From assembly GCA_050287605.1 (NCBI GenBank), contig JBNKCG010000025.1, forward strand, positions 27,819 to 91,818: a stretch of 64,000 nucleotides of DNA, read 5' to 3'. The translations under genes and the position numbers were made by a program. The notes below the pieces were generated by a model. That model was not told where the DNA came from. It saw only the letters and a list, made by a program, of their open reading frames with translations, and made no database searches. This document shows positions 33,988 through 43,557 of this stretch, piece after piece. How positions within the stretch are numbered: the first letter of the stretch is position 1; each line of letters begins with the position of its first letter. Source of the DNA: QQUJ01 sp050287605. GTDB lineage: Bacteria; Pseudomonadota; Gammaproteobacteria; QQUJ01.

Positions 33988-35745
33988 ATGAAACATCATC
34001 TTGAAGCCCTGATCCGCGAGGCCCTGCAGTCGCTCAAGGCCGGCGGCAACCTGCCCGCCGATGCCGATGCTGCGTTCGTCATCGAACGCGCCCGCGACAA
34101 ACAGCATGGCGATTTCGCCAGCAACGTCGCGCTGCTGCTGGCCAAGCCGGCGCGGCGCAAGCCGCGCGAGATCGCGGAGCTGCTGCTGGGCGCGCTGCCG
34201 GTCTCGCCGCAGGTGGCCAAGGTGGAGATCGCCGGGCCGGGTTTCATCAACTTCTTCCTCACCCCCCAGGCCTTCCACGGCGCGGTGGGGACGATTCTCG
34301 AACAGGGTGAGGCGTTCGGGCGCAGCACGCTGGGTTCCGGCCGGCGCGTGCAGGTGGAGTTCGTCTCCGCCAACCCCACCGGTCCGCTGCACGTGGGTCA
34401 CGGACGCGGCGCCGCCTACGGCGCGGTAGTGGCCAACCTGCTGGCGGCCACCGGTCACCAGGTGCACCGCGAGTACTACGTCAACGACGCCGGACGGCAG
34501 ATGGATATCCTCGCCACCTCGGTGTGGCTGCGTTACCTGGAGCTGTGCGGCGAGGCGTTCGGCTTTCCCAGCAATGGCTACAAGGGCGCTTACGTGTTCG
34601 ACATGGCCGCCGACGTGCATCGGGTGCATGGCGACGCGCTGCGCCATCCCGCGGCGGCGGTGTTTGAGGACGTGGCCGAGGATGCCCCGGCCGGCGACAA
34701 GGAGGCGCACATCGACGGGCTCATCGCCAACGCCAAGGCGCTGCTGGGCACGGAGCGTTACCGCACGGTGTTCGACCTGGGGCTGGATACCATCCTCGCC
34801 GACATCCGCGACGACCTGCAGGCCTTTGGCGTCACCTACGACGAGTGGTACTCGGAGCGCAGCCTCACCGACAGCGGTGCCGTGGAGCGCGTCATCGAGC
34901 GCCTGCAGGCAAGCGGGCACGTCTACGAACAAGAGGGTGCGCTGTGGTTTCGTTCCAGCGCCTTCGGCGACGAGAAGGACCGCGTGCTGGTGCGCGACAA
35001 CGGTCAGAAGACCTACTTCGCCTCCGACATCGCCTACCACGCCGACAAGCTGGAGCGCGGCTTTCACCGCGTCATCGACGTGTGGGGTGCCGATCACCAC
35101 GGCTACGTGCCGCGGGTGAAGGCGGCGTTGGCCGCCCTGGGCGACGACCCCGCGCGCCTCGACGTGCTGCTGGTGCAGTTCGCGGTGCTCTACCGCGGCG
35201 GCGAGAAGGTGCAGATGTCCACGCGTTCCGGTGAGTTCGTCACGCTGCGTGAACTGCGCGACGAGGTGGGGCGCGACGCGGCGCGCTTTTTCTACGTCAT
35301 GCGCAAGTGCGAGCAGCACATGGATTTCGATCTCGACCTCGCCAAGTCGCAATCGGCCGACAACCCTGTCTACTACATCCAGTACGCTCACGCGCGGGTG
35401 TGCAGCGTCGAGCGCCAGCTGCGCGAGCGCGGCCTGCAATGGGATCGCGAGGCGGGGGTGGCGGGACTCGACCGGCTTGCGGAGAGTCACGAGCAGGAGC
35501 TGCTGGTGGCGCTCACGCGCTACCCCGAGGTGGTGGAGGCGGCGGCCCTGGCCCACGAGCCGCACCAGCTGGTGCACTACCTGCGCGAGCTGGCCAACGG
35601 CCTGCACACCTACTACAACGCCCATCAGTTTCTGGTGGAAGATGCGTCGCTGCGCGATGCGCGCCTGACACTGATCTTCGCCGTGCGCCAGGTGATCGCC
35701 AACGGTCTCGCGCTGCTCGACGTCAGCGCACCCGAGGCGATGTGA
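33988..35745 (+). CDS. argS: Arginyl-tRNA synthetase
   Basis: This 585-residue class I synthetase has the N-terminal additional domain (LEALIREALQSL), the HIGH-type signature PTGPLHVGHGRG (about 132-142), the YVNDAGRQM block, a KMSKS-equivalent loop (KVQMSTRSGEFVTL) and a C-terminal anticodon-binding domain ending in LGL-type RQVIANGLALLDVSAPEAM. It charges tRNA-Arg in the cytoplasm. The stop TGA overlaps the start of the SPOR gene by one base, an arrangement conserved in many gammaproteobacteria. Confidence 0.97.
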   Translation: MKHHLEALIREALQSLKAGGNLPADADAAFVIERARDKQHGDFASNVALLLAKPARRKPREIAELLLGALPVSPQVAKVEIAGPGFINFFLTPQAFHGAVGTILEQGEAFGRSTLGSGRRVQVEFVSANPTGPLHVGHGRGAAYGAVVANLLAATGHQVHREYYVNDAGRQMDILATSVWLRYLELCGEAFGFPSNGYKGAYVFDMAADVHRVHGDALRHPAAAVFEDVAEDAPAGDKEAHIDGLIANAKALLGTERYRTVFDLGLDTILADIRDDLQAFGVTYDEWYSERSLTDSGAVERVIERLQASGHVYEQEGALWFRSSAFGDEKDRVLVRDNGQKTYFASDIAYHADKLERGFHRVIDVWGADHHGYVPRVKAALAALGDDPARLDVLLVQFAVLYRGGEKVQMSTRSGEFVTLRELRDEVGRDAARFFYVMRKCEQHMDFDLDLAKSQSADNPVYYIQYAHARVCSVERQLRERGLQWDREAGVAGLDRLAESHEQELLVALTRYPEVVEAAALAHEPHQLVHYLRELANGLHTYYNAHQFLVEDASLRDARLTLIFAVRQVIANGLALLDVSAPEAM

Positions 35746-36329
35746 TGGCACGCGACTACGCGAAAAAGCCGCGCACCAAAACCACTCCGGCCGCGCAACG
35801 GCGCACCGTCAGCCGCAAGCCAGCGGCCGGCAACAGTCCCGGGGCGCCGGGCTGGGCGTGGGCGCTGGCGGGGTTGGCGCTGGGCCTGTTCGTCGCCTTC
35901 CTGGTCTATCTCAACGAAAACCGCCCGGCCACGCCGGCCCCGGCCGCCGCCAAGACCAAGCCGACGGCACCCGGTGCCGGCAACACCGAGCAGCGCCCGC
36001 GCTTCGATTTCTACACCATCCTGCCGGAGCAGGAGGTGGTGGTCCCCGAGGGCGCGGGCGAGGACGAACGTGCCGCCGCGCCGGAGCAGGAGAAGGCGCA
36101 GTACCTGTTGCAGGCCGGTTCGTTCCGCACCTTGGAGCAGGCCGATTCGCTGCGCGCGCGGTTGGCGCTGCTGGGTGTGGAGGCGAGTATCGAAACGGTG
36201 CGCCTCAAGGAGGGGGACACCTGGCACCGGGTGCGCATCGGGCCCTACACCAACGTGCGCGAGGTGGCCAAGATCCAGGAGCACCTGCGCCGCCAGGAGA
36301 TCCAGACCCTGCGGGTGAAGATCCGCTGA
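35745..36329 (+). CDS. SPOR-domain cell-division/envelope protein
   Basis: This 194-residue bitopic protein has a basic cytoplasmic N-terminus (ARDYAKKPRTKTTPAAQRR), a transmembrane helix (WAWALAGLALGLFVAFLVYL, about 40-60), a Pro/Ala-rich linker and a C-terminal SPOR domain (AQYLLQAGSFRTLEQADSLRARLALLG...VRIGPYTNVREV). SPOR domains bind denuded peptidoglycan glycan at the septum. The layout is that of FtsN-like proteins, which commonly follow argS. Its start overlaps the argS stop by one base. Confidence 0.92.
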   Translation: MARDYAKKPRTKTTPAAQRRTVSRKPAAGNSPGAPGWAWALAGLALGLFVAFLVYLNENRPATPAPAAAKTKPTAPGAGNTEQRPRFDFYTILPEQEVVVPEGAGEDERAAAPEQEKAQYLLQAGSFRTLEQADSLRARLALLGVEASIETVRLKEGDTWHRVRIGPYTNVREVAKIQEHLRRQEIQTLRVKIR

Positions 36330-36357
36330 CGCCGGGCGTGCCGGGTGACGGCCGCCG

Positions 36358-37479
36358 CTACAGGAACAGGGTGAGGACGCCGGTGTAGCCGTAGACGCGG
36401 CCGTTGTAGATTTCGCCGTTGGCGAAAAAACCGGCCAGTGGAAACTCCCCCAGCACCTTGCCGATCATGCGCAGCTCCTGGGCGTCGTTGCCGAACTGGT
36501 GGCGGCCGCGGGCGATGCAGGAGACGTAGACGCCGCCGCGGATGGGGCGTTCCCCGACCCGTTTGGCCAGTCGCTCCAGCATACGCTGCAGGTCCTCCAG
36601 CGCGCTGTTGCCGTCGCGCCGGCAGAACAACAGCCGCTCCCGCCCTTCCAGATAGTCGCTGACGGCCACCAAGCCGCGCTCCTCGTCGACGCCCATCAGA
36701 TTGCGCACCAGGTAGTCGCCGGTGTCGGAGCCGGGGATAGGCAGCGCGGCGTAGATGTAGCCGCCCGCCTGGCGCAGGTCCTGTGACAGCACCTCGCCCA
36801 TGTCCTCTTTCATCACCTCGAGCGCGGCGCGATCGTCCAGGCGGATGGCGATGTTGCGCTGCGCCTGGGTGATGCGGTGGGGTGGCCCGAGCGGGGAGCA
36901 GCCCTGGGTGTGATCGGTGAGTATCGCCAGCGAGTTGGCGAACAGCACGCCCGAGACCGGGCTGTCCACCGCGGCGCCGCAGATCTGCGGGTAGGTGCTT
37001 TCGGAAGAGGAGAGCCCGCCGTTGACGAAGCCGTCGGGTGCCAGGTCGACCAGCCCCTCGAGGCGCTGCGAGGTCTCGGTGTGCGTGGGGTCGGCGTGGA
37101 GCAGCGCAAACGCGCCCTCCTGGCGCAGCCACCAGGCGAGCCGCGAATCGAGCTTGGCGGTGTTGCCGATGTCGATTTCAGGGATCAGGTAAAAGGCGTC
37201 CTCAGGCAGCTGTCCCACCAGCAGCGCCAGGGCCGGCTCATCGTAGAACTCCTGCCCCGTAGCGCAGATGCCGAGGCCCACCGTCCCCACCCACTGGACC
37301 GCGGGGTGGTGCTTGCGCAGCTGCGCCACGATGCCCGGGAGCTCGGCGGCGAGGCTGGCGGTGGCGTAGATGAAGCCGAGGTTGGCGTCGCGCGGGATGC
37401 TGCCCAGTTGACTCAGGCAGCGCGCCAGCACGCTCTGGGCGTCGGCGTCCTGCGCGGCGGCGATGAGGAAGGGTTGCAC
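36358..37479 (-). CDS. FIST N/C sensory-domain protein
   Basis: This 373-residue soluble protein comprises a FIST-N domain (about 10-205) and a FIST-C domain (about 215-350, with PGSDTGDYLVRNLMGVDEERG and SCIARGRHQFGNDAQELRMIG). No signal peptide, transmembrane helix or output domain is visible. FIST domains are thought to sense small ligands, perhaps amino acids. It lies downstream of speA on the same strand, 63 bp away. A connection to arginine or polyamine levels is tempting but unproven. Confidence 0.88.
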   Translation of the reverse strand: MQPFLIAAAQDADAQSVLARCLSQLGSIPRDANLGFIYATASLAAELPGIVAQLRKHHPAVQWVGTVGLGICATGQEFYDEPALALLVGQLPEDAFYLIPEIDIGNTAKLDSRLAWWLRQEGAFALLHADPTHTETSQRLEGLVDLAPDGFVNGGLSSSESTYPQICGAAVDSPVSGVLFANSLAILTDHTQGCSPLGPPHRITQAQRNIAIRLDDRAALEVMKEDMGEVLSQDLRQAGGYIYAALPIPGSDTGDYLVRNLMGVDEERGLVAVSDYLEGRERLLFCRRDGNSALEDLQRMLERLAKRVGERPIRGGVYVSCIARGRHQFGNDAQELRMIGKVLGEFPLAGFFANGEIYNGRVYGYTGVLTLFL

Positions 37480-37542
37480 GATATCGGTTGTCCGGCCGGG
37501 AATGCGGTGCGTACCCCTGAGTGTAGCCTGCTTGCGACGGGA

Positions 37543-39426
37543 TCAGTCCTCGAGGTAGGTGTAACCGGTCAGGCCCGCCTGCAGCTCCTCAAGGTAGTGC
37601 GTTGCGGTTTCGGGCGCCAGCGCGGCAGACTCGATCTGGCTCCGATAGCGGGCCAGTAGCTCCTCCGGGTCGAAGTGCACGTAGCGCAGCAGATCGCTGG
37701 CGGTGTCGCCGTGCAGCGCCTCGGTGAGTCGGTAGCCGCCGTTGCCGTCCAGTTCGACGTTGACCGAACAGGTGTCGCCGAACAGGTTGTGCATGTCACC
37801 GAGGATCTCCTGGTAAGCGCCCACCAGGAAGATGCCCAGCAGATAGGGTTGATCGGGATGCAGTTCGTGCAGCGGCAGCGTACTGTCCACCCCTTCGTTG
37901 TCCACGTAGTGCTCCATGCAGCCGTCGGAGTCACAGGTGATGTCCTCGATGACGCCGCGGCGGGTGGGCGCTTCGTCGAGCCGCTGCAGCGGTACCACGG
38001 GAAAGATCTGGTCGATGGCCCAAGCGTCGGGTAGCGATTGGAACAGCGAGAAGTTGGCGAAATAGCGGTCGGCCAGTTTTTCGTTGAGATCGTCGAGGGC
38101 GTCGCGGTGGTTGCGTCGCCCGGCGCTGAGGCGTTGGCGCAGGTGCGTGCAGAGCGCGTAGTAGAGGTGTTCGGCGTGGGCGCGCGATTCCAGCGGCAGC
38201 ACGCCGTGGCTGAACAGCTCCTGCGCCTCGCTGCGCCAGTGGAACGCGTCGTGATAGAGCTCCAGCGCGGGACGGGTTTCGGCCTCCTGCAGCGCCTGCC
38301 ACAGGCTGTGCAGCACGGCGTGGTCGTCGTCCCCCGGCGGGTCGTCGCCCTCGGGCACTTGCGAGACGTCGATGACACGGGTGATCAGCACGGCATGGTG
38401 CGCGGTCATGGCGCGACCCGCTTCGGTGATCAGGCGCGGTTCGGGCAACTCGTGCGCGGCGCACGCCTCGGCAATGGCGGCGACGATATTGTTGGCGTAC
38501 TCCGAAACGCTGTAGTTCGTGGAGCAGAAACTGCGCGAGCGCGTCCCCTCGTAGTCGATGCCGAGTCCGCCGCCCACGTCGACGCACGCCAGCGGTACGC
38601 CGACGCGGCGCAGCTCCACGTAGTAGCGCGCCACTTCGCGCATGGCGCGCTGGATGTCGCGGATGTTGGGAATCTGCGAACCGAGGTGCATGTGCAGCAG
38701 CTGCAGCGCGTCGAGCTTGCCGGCGGCGCGCAGCTGGTCGACTACGCTGAGAACGCCGGCGGCGGTGAGGCCGAACTTGGATTTCTCGCCGCCCGAGTTC
38801 TGCCACTTGCCGGCACCCACCGAGGCCGGGCGCATGCGCACCCCGAGCAGCGGTTCGACGCCCAGCTTGGCGGCCTCTTCCAGCGCCAGCGTCAGCTCCG
38901 AGATCTTTTCGATGACGATGTGGATACGGTGCCCGAGGCGGCGCCCGATGAGCGCCAGACGCACGTACTCGCGATCCTTGTAGCCGTTGCAGACAATGAT
39001 GCCACCGTCGGGATCGGACAGCGCGAGTACTGCCATCAGCTCCGATTTGCTGCCCGCCTCCAGGCCCACGCGTGTGCCGCCGTGGCGGTAGATCGCGTCG
39101 ACGACACTGCGCTGCTGGTTGACCTTGATGGGGTAGACCGCGGTGTAGCCGCCGCCGTAGTCGTGGCGCACCATGGCGTCGGCGAAGGCGTTGCACAGGG
39201 TATCGACGCGGTCGCGAACGATGTCGCTGAAGCGCACCAGCACCGGCAGCGGCAGGTCGGCGCGCTGGATCTCGTCCACCAGCGCACGCAAGTCGACCTC
39301 GCCCAGCCGTGCGTCGCGTCGTGGCCGCGCGACCAGGTGGCCATGCCGGTTGACGTCGAAATAGCCGTCGGACCAGTGGGGCAGGTTGTAGGTGTTGCGC
39401 GCGGTGTCGAGGTCCCAGGCTGTCAT
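37543..39426 (-). CDS. speA: Biosynthetic arginine decarboxylase
   Basis: This 627-residue PLP enzyme of the alanine-racemase-fold class has PLP lysine K101 in YPIKVNQQ, then GLEAGSKSEL, VDVGGGLGIDYEGT and the C-terminal CDSDG motif with the active-site Cys. It makes agmatine from arginine, the first step of putrescine and spermidine synthesis. The length matches E. coli SpeA-type enzymes. It is divergent from speE across 166 bp that contains a perfect TATAAT (39545-39550) facing speE. It is followed by the FIST gene. Confidence 0.96.
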   Translation of the reverse strand: MTAWDLDTARNTYNLPHWSDGYFDVNRHGHLVARPRRDARLGEVDLRALVDEIQRADLPLPVLVRFSDIVRDRVDTLCNAFADAMVRHDYGGGYTAVYPIKVNQQRSVVDAIYRHGGTRVGLEAGSKSELMAVLALSDPDGGIIVCNGYKDREYVRLALIGRRLGHRIHIVIEKISELTLALEEAAKLGVEPLLGVRMRPASVGAGKWQNSGGEKSKFGLTAAGVLSVVDQLRAAGKLDALQLLHMHLGSQIPNIRDIQRAMREVARYYVELRRVGVPLACVDVGGGLGIDYEGTRSRSFCSTNYSVSEYANNIVAAIAEACAAHELPEPRLITEAGRAMTAHHAVLITRVIDVSQVPEGDDPPGDDDHAVLHSLWQALQEAETRPALELYHDAFHWRSEAQELFSHGVLPLESRAHAEHLYYALCTHLRQRLSAGRRNHRDALDDLNEKLADRYFANFSLFQSLPDAWAIDQIFPVVPLQRLDEAPTRRGVIEDITCDSDGCMEHYVDNEGVDSTLPLHELHPDQPYLLGIFLVGAYQEILGDMHNLFGDTCSVNVELDGNGGYRLTEALHGDTASDLLRYVHFDPEELLARYRSQIESAALAPETATHYLEELQAGLTGYTYLED

Positions 39427-39544
39427 CGTTGCGGTGCCGGTGAGTCAGGGCGCATTACAGTACCCAATCGTTGCCCGTGAGGATAGTGGAAATACGGGTG
39501 CATGGTCCGCACCCGCGCGAGGCGATTATTCGCTTGCGGGACGT

Positions 39545-39550
39545 TATAAT
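39545..39550 (+). promoter_or_regulatory. Candidate -10 box of speE
   Basis: A perfect TATAAT 43 bases before the speE ATG. No convincing -35 hexamer is seen at the expected distance, so this may be an activated or extended -10 promoter. Confidence 0.4.
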
Positions 39551-39592
39551 GCCGGCCCGCCCATCCGTTCACAACGAATTGCAGGTGTCTTC

Positions 39593-40444
39593 ATGAGTCT
39601 CGATCCCCAACACTGGTTTACCGAGGTGTGTAAAGAGTTCGGTTCCGCGTTCGCGCTGCGCATCGAGGAGTGCGTCCACTCGGAGCAGACCGAGTTCCAG
39701 AAGATCGAGATCTACAAGACCGAGAAGTTCGGTCACCTGATGGTGATCGACGGCTTCGTGATGCTCACTAGCCGCGACAACTTTCTCTATCACGAGATGA
39801 TGAGCCACCCGGCGCTGTTCACCCACCCCGACCCCAAACGCGTGGTGATTATCGGCGGCGGCGATTGCGGCACGCTGCGCGAGGTGCTCAAGCACCCCGG
39901 CGTGGAGTCGGCGCTGCAGGTGGAGATCGACGAGCGCGTGACGCGCCTGTCCGAGCAGTACTTCCCGGAGTTGTGCGCCGCCAACGATGATCCGCGTGCG
40001 GCGCTGTTGTTCGACGACGGCATCCGTTGGATGCGCGAGGCCGAGAGCGGCAGCGTGGACGTAATCATCATCGACAGCACCGATCCCGTCGGACCGGCCG
40101 AAGGGCTGTTCCAGGCGCCGTTTTACCGCGATTGCTGCCGCGTGCTGGGCGAGCGCGGCGTGCTGGCGTTGCAGAGCGAATCGCCGCTCTACCATATGCG
40201 GCTCATCAAGGAGATCCACGCGACGTTGCGCGAGGTGGGTTTCCCCGAGGTGCGTACGCTGCCGTTTCCCCAATGCGTCTACCCCAGTGGCTGGTGGAGT
40301 GGGACGCTTGCCTCCAAGGGCCGCGACATCACGGCGTTTCGTGCCGATGCCCCGGGGTTTGACACGGTGTACTACAACGCCGAGATTCACCGTGCGGCGC
40401 TGGCGCAGCCGCAGTTCATGGTCGACGCGTTGGGCGGGAACTGA
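39593..40444 (+). CDS. speE: Spermidine synthase
   Basis: This 283-residue aminopropyltransferase has an N-terminal strand domain (WFTEVCKEFGSAFALRIEE...FGHLMVIDGFVMLTSRDNFLYHEMM), the GGGDCGTLREVLKH cofactor loop and IIIDSTDPVGPAEGLF with the catalytic Asp. It transfers aminopropyl from decarboxylated AdoMet to putrescine. The ATG at 39593 (MSLDPQHWFTE) is the family-typical start. It is divergent from speA. No speD (AdoMet decarboxylase) is in the window. Confidence 0.96.
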   Translation: MSLDPQHWFTEVCKEFGSAFALRIEECVHSEQTEFQKIEIYKTEKFGHLMVIDGFVMLTSRDNFLYHEMMSHPALFTHPDPKRVVIIGGGDCGTLREVLKHPGVESALQVEIDERVTRLSEQYFPELCAANDDPRAALLFDDGIRWMREAESGSVDVIIIDSTDPVGPAEGLFQAPFYRDCCRVLGERGVLALQSESPLYHMRLIKEIHATLREVGFPEVRTLPFPQCVYPSGWWSGTLASKGRDITAFRADAPGFDTVYYNAEIHRAALAQPQFMVDALGGN

Positions 40445-40457
40445 CGTGAGGTGGGTC

Positions 40458-40973
40458 TTAGCCGCACCACTGGGCGACGGCCGCTTCCATCTCTTTGATC
40501 GCCGCATCACGCTCTGCGTAGCTGAAGACGCGGCGTTCGCCTTTCGCATCGAGATCGTACAGATACCCGGCGTCACGGTAGCTGCGTAGCCGGTCGCGGG
40601 CGATACGGCAATTGTTTTCGCGACGTTCCTGTTCTTCCTTGTTTTTGGCCTGCGCCTCTTCGCGCTGGCGACGCTCCTCTTCCCAGGCGCGCAGCAGTCG
40701 TTGCTGTTTGTCGCGGCGTTCCGCCGCATTCGGGGCCGGCCGGGCCGGTGCGGGAGAGGCCGTGGTGTCGATACTTTCGGCGCGTTCTTTATCGGGCGGT
40801 TTGTCGCCGAAGTGGACCCGGCCCTGATCGTCGACCCAACGGTAGACCCCGGCGTCGGCGCTTGGCATTGCCGAGAGGCTTGCTGCGAGCAGCAGTGCAC
40901 ACAGCGCCGGGACAGAAAAAAGCCGCGGGAGGCGTCGGCCTGCCCGCGGCGTGTGGGGTACTGCCAGCGGCAT
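40458..40973 (-). CDS. DUF4124-domain exported protein
   Basis: This 171-residue protein has a signal peptide (LFSVPALCALLLAASLSAMPSADA). The DUF4124 signature follows directly (GVYRWVDDQGRVHFGDKPP), then a long charged coiled-coil-like region (RRDKQQRLLRAWEEERRQREEAQAKNKEEQERRE) and a C-terminal Cys-bearing segment. It is periplasmic. The stop of the LysR gene and its start are 3 bp apart, so the two may be co-transcribed. Function of DUF4124 proteins is unknown. Confidence 0.85.
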   Translation of the reverse strand: MPLAVPHTPRAGRRLPRLFSVPALCALLLAASLSAMPSADAGVYRWVDDQGRVHFGDKPPDKERAESIDTTASPAPARPAPNAAERRDKQQRLLRAWEEERRQREEAQAKNKEEQERRENNCRIARDRLRSYRDAGYLYDLDAKGERRVFSYAERDAAIKEMEAAVAQWCG

Positions 40974-40976
40974 TGC

Positions 40977-41906
40977 TCAGTCGCAGAGTTGCTTGAGTAT
41001 GCCTGCCAGCTGAGTGGTGGCGGTGTGTTCGCCGGTGTTCTTGGGATAGATGAGGTACATCGGCACGGCACGAACCCGGCCGCGCTCCAGCGGCAGCACC
41101 TTCAGATCGCCGTTGGTAACGGCATCCTCGACCAGATGTTCGGGCAGCCAGCCGAAGCAGTTGCCCGCCTTGATGACCGCCGATGCGGTCTCCATGGTCG
41201 CGACATACCACTTGCCGGAGCTGCTCACCCAACCGGAGTGACGGTCGCCGGTGCGCGAATCGGTGATGATCACCTGGGTCTCCTGGCGCAGATCGTCCTG
41301 GGTGATGGTGCGCCCCAACTGATGCAGCGGATGGCTGGGGTGGGCGACGGCCACCAAGCGGACCTCCATCAGGAAGTCGGCCAGGCAATCGCGCGGCACT
41401 TGCGGGCCGATGGCCACATCGGTGGCTTCGGCGAGATCGTCGCTCTCCAGATTGGCGGCCTCTTGTAGCCGCACCAGGGTGTCGGGGCATTCGCGCGAAA
41501 AGGCGCCCAATGCGTTGACCAGCAGGCTGGTGGGGAATGCCTTGTCGACGGTGAGGCGGATCTCGGTGTCCTGGCCGAAGGCGATCTGCTTCGCCATGCT
41601 TTCCAGCTCCAGGGCATCTTTGAGCAGCACCCGCACCTTGTCGACCATGGCGCGTCCCGCCTCGGTCAGGATCGCCTTGCGGCCTTCCATGGTGAAGAGC
41701 TGAACGCCCAGTCGCTCCTGCAGTTTATTGATGGTGTAACTGACGCCCGATTGGCTGCAGTGCAGGAACTCGCCCGCCTGCGCGAATCCGCCGGTGTCAA
41801 TTACCGCTAGAAAGGTTACCCACTGGTCCAGAGTCGCCAGCGGGGCTTTGCCCTGCGTTTCATCCCGGGTAACCGCATTCCGTGCCTTCTCAGTCGCTGT
41901 TGTCAT
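40977..41906 (-). CDS. LysR-family transcriptional regulator
   Basis: This 309-residue protein has an N-terminal winged helix-turn-helix (TLDQWVTFLAVIDTGGFAQAGEFLHCSQSGVSYTINKLQERLG, about 24-66) and a C-terminal substrate-binding fold (about 110-300). The effector is not evident. Its 5' side is an AT-rich 152-bp gap before the fetB stop. The co-directional DUF4124 gene follows. LysR proteins usually act on a divergent neighbour, but none exists here, so its target is unclear. Confidence 0.93.
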   Translation of the reverse strand: MTTATEKARNAVTRDETQGKAPLATLDQWVTFLAVIDTGGFAQAGEFLHCSQSGVSYTINKLQERLGVQLFTMEGRKAILTEAGRAMVDKVRVLLKDALELESMAKQIAFGQDTEIRLTVDKAFPTSLLVNALGAFSRECPDTLVRLQEAANLESDDLAEATDVAIGPQVPRDCLADFLMEVRLVAVAHPSHPLHQLGRTITQDDLRQETQVIITDSRTGDRHSGWVSSSGKWYVATMETASAVIKAGNCFGWLPEHLVEDAVTNGDLKVLPLERGRVRAVPMYLIYPKNTGEHTATTQLAGILKQLCD

Positions 41907-42058
41907 CTCCGGCCCACCTTTTCTCGGCTCAACGCCGCTTTCATACTTATCAATAAACTAGAACTAATTTCGGGGGTCTTCAGTGAAGCCAATCACATTG
42001 TATACTTGATAGGTTCAATGAGCATATTTGCAAGATTAGCCCGTAAACAGCGGCTTTG

Positions 42059-42862
42059 TCATGCTTTTTCTGGTGATCCGGCCAGGTGATCCAGACGCAG
42101 TCTTTGACGTTCGTCAAACAGGCGCCGGGCTGCCAGCCACACCGCGGCGACGGTGCCAAACCCCGTTCCAGCGCTGATCAGAAACAGGATAAGTATCTGA
42201 TATTTAACCGCTTCAATGGGGGGCGAACCGGCCAGGATCTGTCCGGTCATCATCCCCGGGAGGCTGACGACCCCGGCGGCGGCCATGGCATTGACGATGG
42301 GGATGGTGCCCGACCGGATCGCGTCGCGCAGCACGTCGGAGATCGCCTCGCGCCAGGTATGGCCAAGACTCAGCCGCGCTTCGATGACGCGGCGCCGCTC
42401 GCGGGCGCCGCTGGTGAGCCGGTCCAGGCCGATGGAGACGCCGTTCATGGTGTTGCCCAACAGCATGCCCAGCAGGGGGATGGCGTACTGCGGGTGGTAC
42501 CAGGGGTGAGCGTTGACGATAACCGCCAGCGCCAACACCGCCAGGGCAAATGAGGAGATGAACATGGAGAGCGTGCCGACGCCCAGGCTCCACCAGCCGG
42601 CCAGACGCGTGCTCTGACGGGCGTGGATCTCGCGGGCTGCCAGGGCCAGCATGGTGAAACTGAGCAGGCTGACCCAGAGCAGATTGTCTTCGGCAAACAG
42701 CGCCTTCAGCACCAGTCCGATGAGCGCGAGCTGCGCGGCGCAGCGCAACGCGGCGATGAACAACTGGCGTGCAATGCCCAGGCGCATGCGGATGGTGAGC
42801 AACGCCAGCAGCACCACCAGTCCCGCGGCCAGCAGCAGATCCCAGGTGTCGAGCAGGATCAC
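42059..42862 (-). CDS. fetB: FetB-like ABC exporter permease (UPF0014)
   Basis: This 267-residue integral membrane protein has about seven hydrophobic helices and the UPF0014/FetB signatures LLGMLLGNTMNGVSIGLDRL and VSLPGMMTGQILAGSPPIEAVKYQILI. FetAB of E. coli exports iron and protects against peroxide. The start overlaps the ATPase gene by four bases (42859-42862). Substrate is inferred from the family only. The CDGSH iron-sulfur gene lies divergently beside it, which loosely supports an iron theme. Confidence 0.9.
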   Translation of the reverse strand: MILLDTWDLLLAAGLVVLLALLTIRMRLGIARQLFIAALRCAAQLALIGLVLKALFAEDNLLWVSLLSFTMLALAAREIHARQSTRLAGWWSLGVGTLSMFISSFALAVLALAVIVNAHPWYHPQYAIPLLGMLLGNTMNGVSIGLDRLTSGARERRRVIEARLSLGHTWREAISDVLRDAIRSGTIPIVNAMAAAGVVSLPGMMTGQILAGSPPIEAVKYQILILFLISAGTGFGTVAAVWLAARRLFDERQRLRLDHLAGSPEKA

Positions 42863-43491
42863 CGGCTCGTCACCTCGCTCAGCGCACCGTCCAGACGCAG
42901 GTGGCGGTCGGCCACGCGTTCGATCTGTTCCGGATCGTGGCTGACCCAGACCACCGGCGTGCCGTGGTCGACCCGATAGCGCTCAACGAGCGCCTCGACG
43001 CGCCGCGTGCTCTGGGGATCGAGGCTGGCGGTAGGCTCGTCGAGCAGTAGTACCTGCGGGCGGTTGGCGAGTAGGCGCAGCAGCGCGAGGCGCTGGCGTT
43101 CGCCGGTGGAGAGTTCCGCGACCTCCGCTTCCCACAGAGTGTCGGGCAGGCCCACGTCGGGTAGGGCATCGCGGACTGCCTGGTCGGCGAAGTGGTCGCT
43201 AACCCGATGCCGCCACCAGTTGCTCTCGGCGGCCAGGTAGCCGATGCGACGGCGCCATTCGGGACCCGACATCGAAGTGGCTTCGGTCTCGCGCCACCAC
43301 ACCGTGCCTTCGTGCGGCTCCAGGTCGGCCAACGAGCGCAGCAGCAGGCTCTTGCCCGCCCCCGAATCACCCGAGATACAGATGCACTCACCGGCGCGCA
43401 CGCTGAGGTCGAAGGGGCCGACACCATGGCAGCGCAGCGCCCGTGCCCGCAAGGCGATGTTGTCGGGGTGGGGGGTGTCCGCTGGTCTCAT
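42859..43491 (-). CDS. fetA: FetA-like ABC transporter ATPase
   Basis: This 210-residue nucleotide-binding subunit has Walker A GDSGAGKS, signature LSTGERQRLALLRLLANRP, Walker B VLLLDEPTASLD and switch VWVSHDPEQ. It partners the UPF0014 permease it overlaps. It is cytoplasmic and membrane-associated. The Q-loop and the D-loop are intact. It is divergent from the CDGSH gene over 66 bp. Confidence 0.92.
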   Translation of the reverse strand: MRPADTPHPDNIALRARALRCHGVGPFDLSVRAGECICISGDSGAGKSLLLRSLADLEPHEGTVWWRETEATSMSGPEWRRRIGYLAAESNWWRHRVSDHFADQAVRDALPDVGLPDTLWEAEVAELSTGERQRLALLRLLANRPQVLLLDEPTASLDPQSTRRVEALVERYRVDHGTPVVWVSHDPEQIERVADRHLRLDGALSEVTSR

Positions 43492-43557
43492 GGGGAGTCG
43501 CTACACTGTTGGACAGTCACCATGCGTACCTTTTAACCCAACGTAGGAGTCAGCACC

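Noticed and set aside
38038..39480. 480-codon plus-strand frame
   Set aside because: It is antisense to speA, and its sequence resembles no protein.
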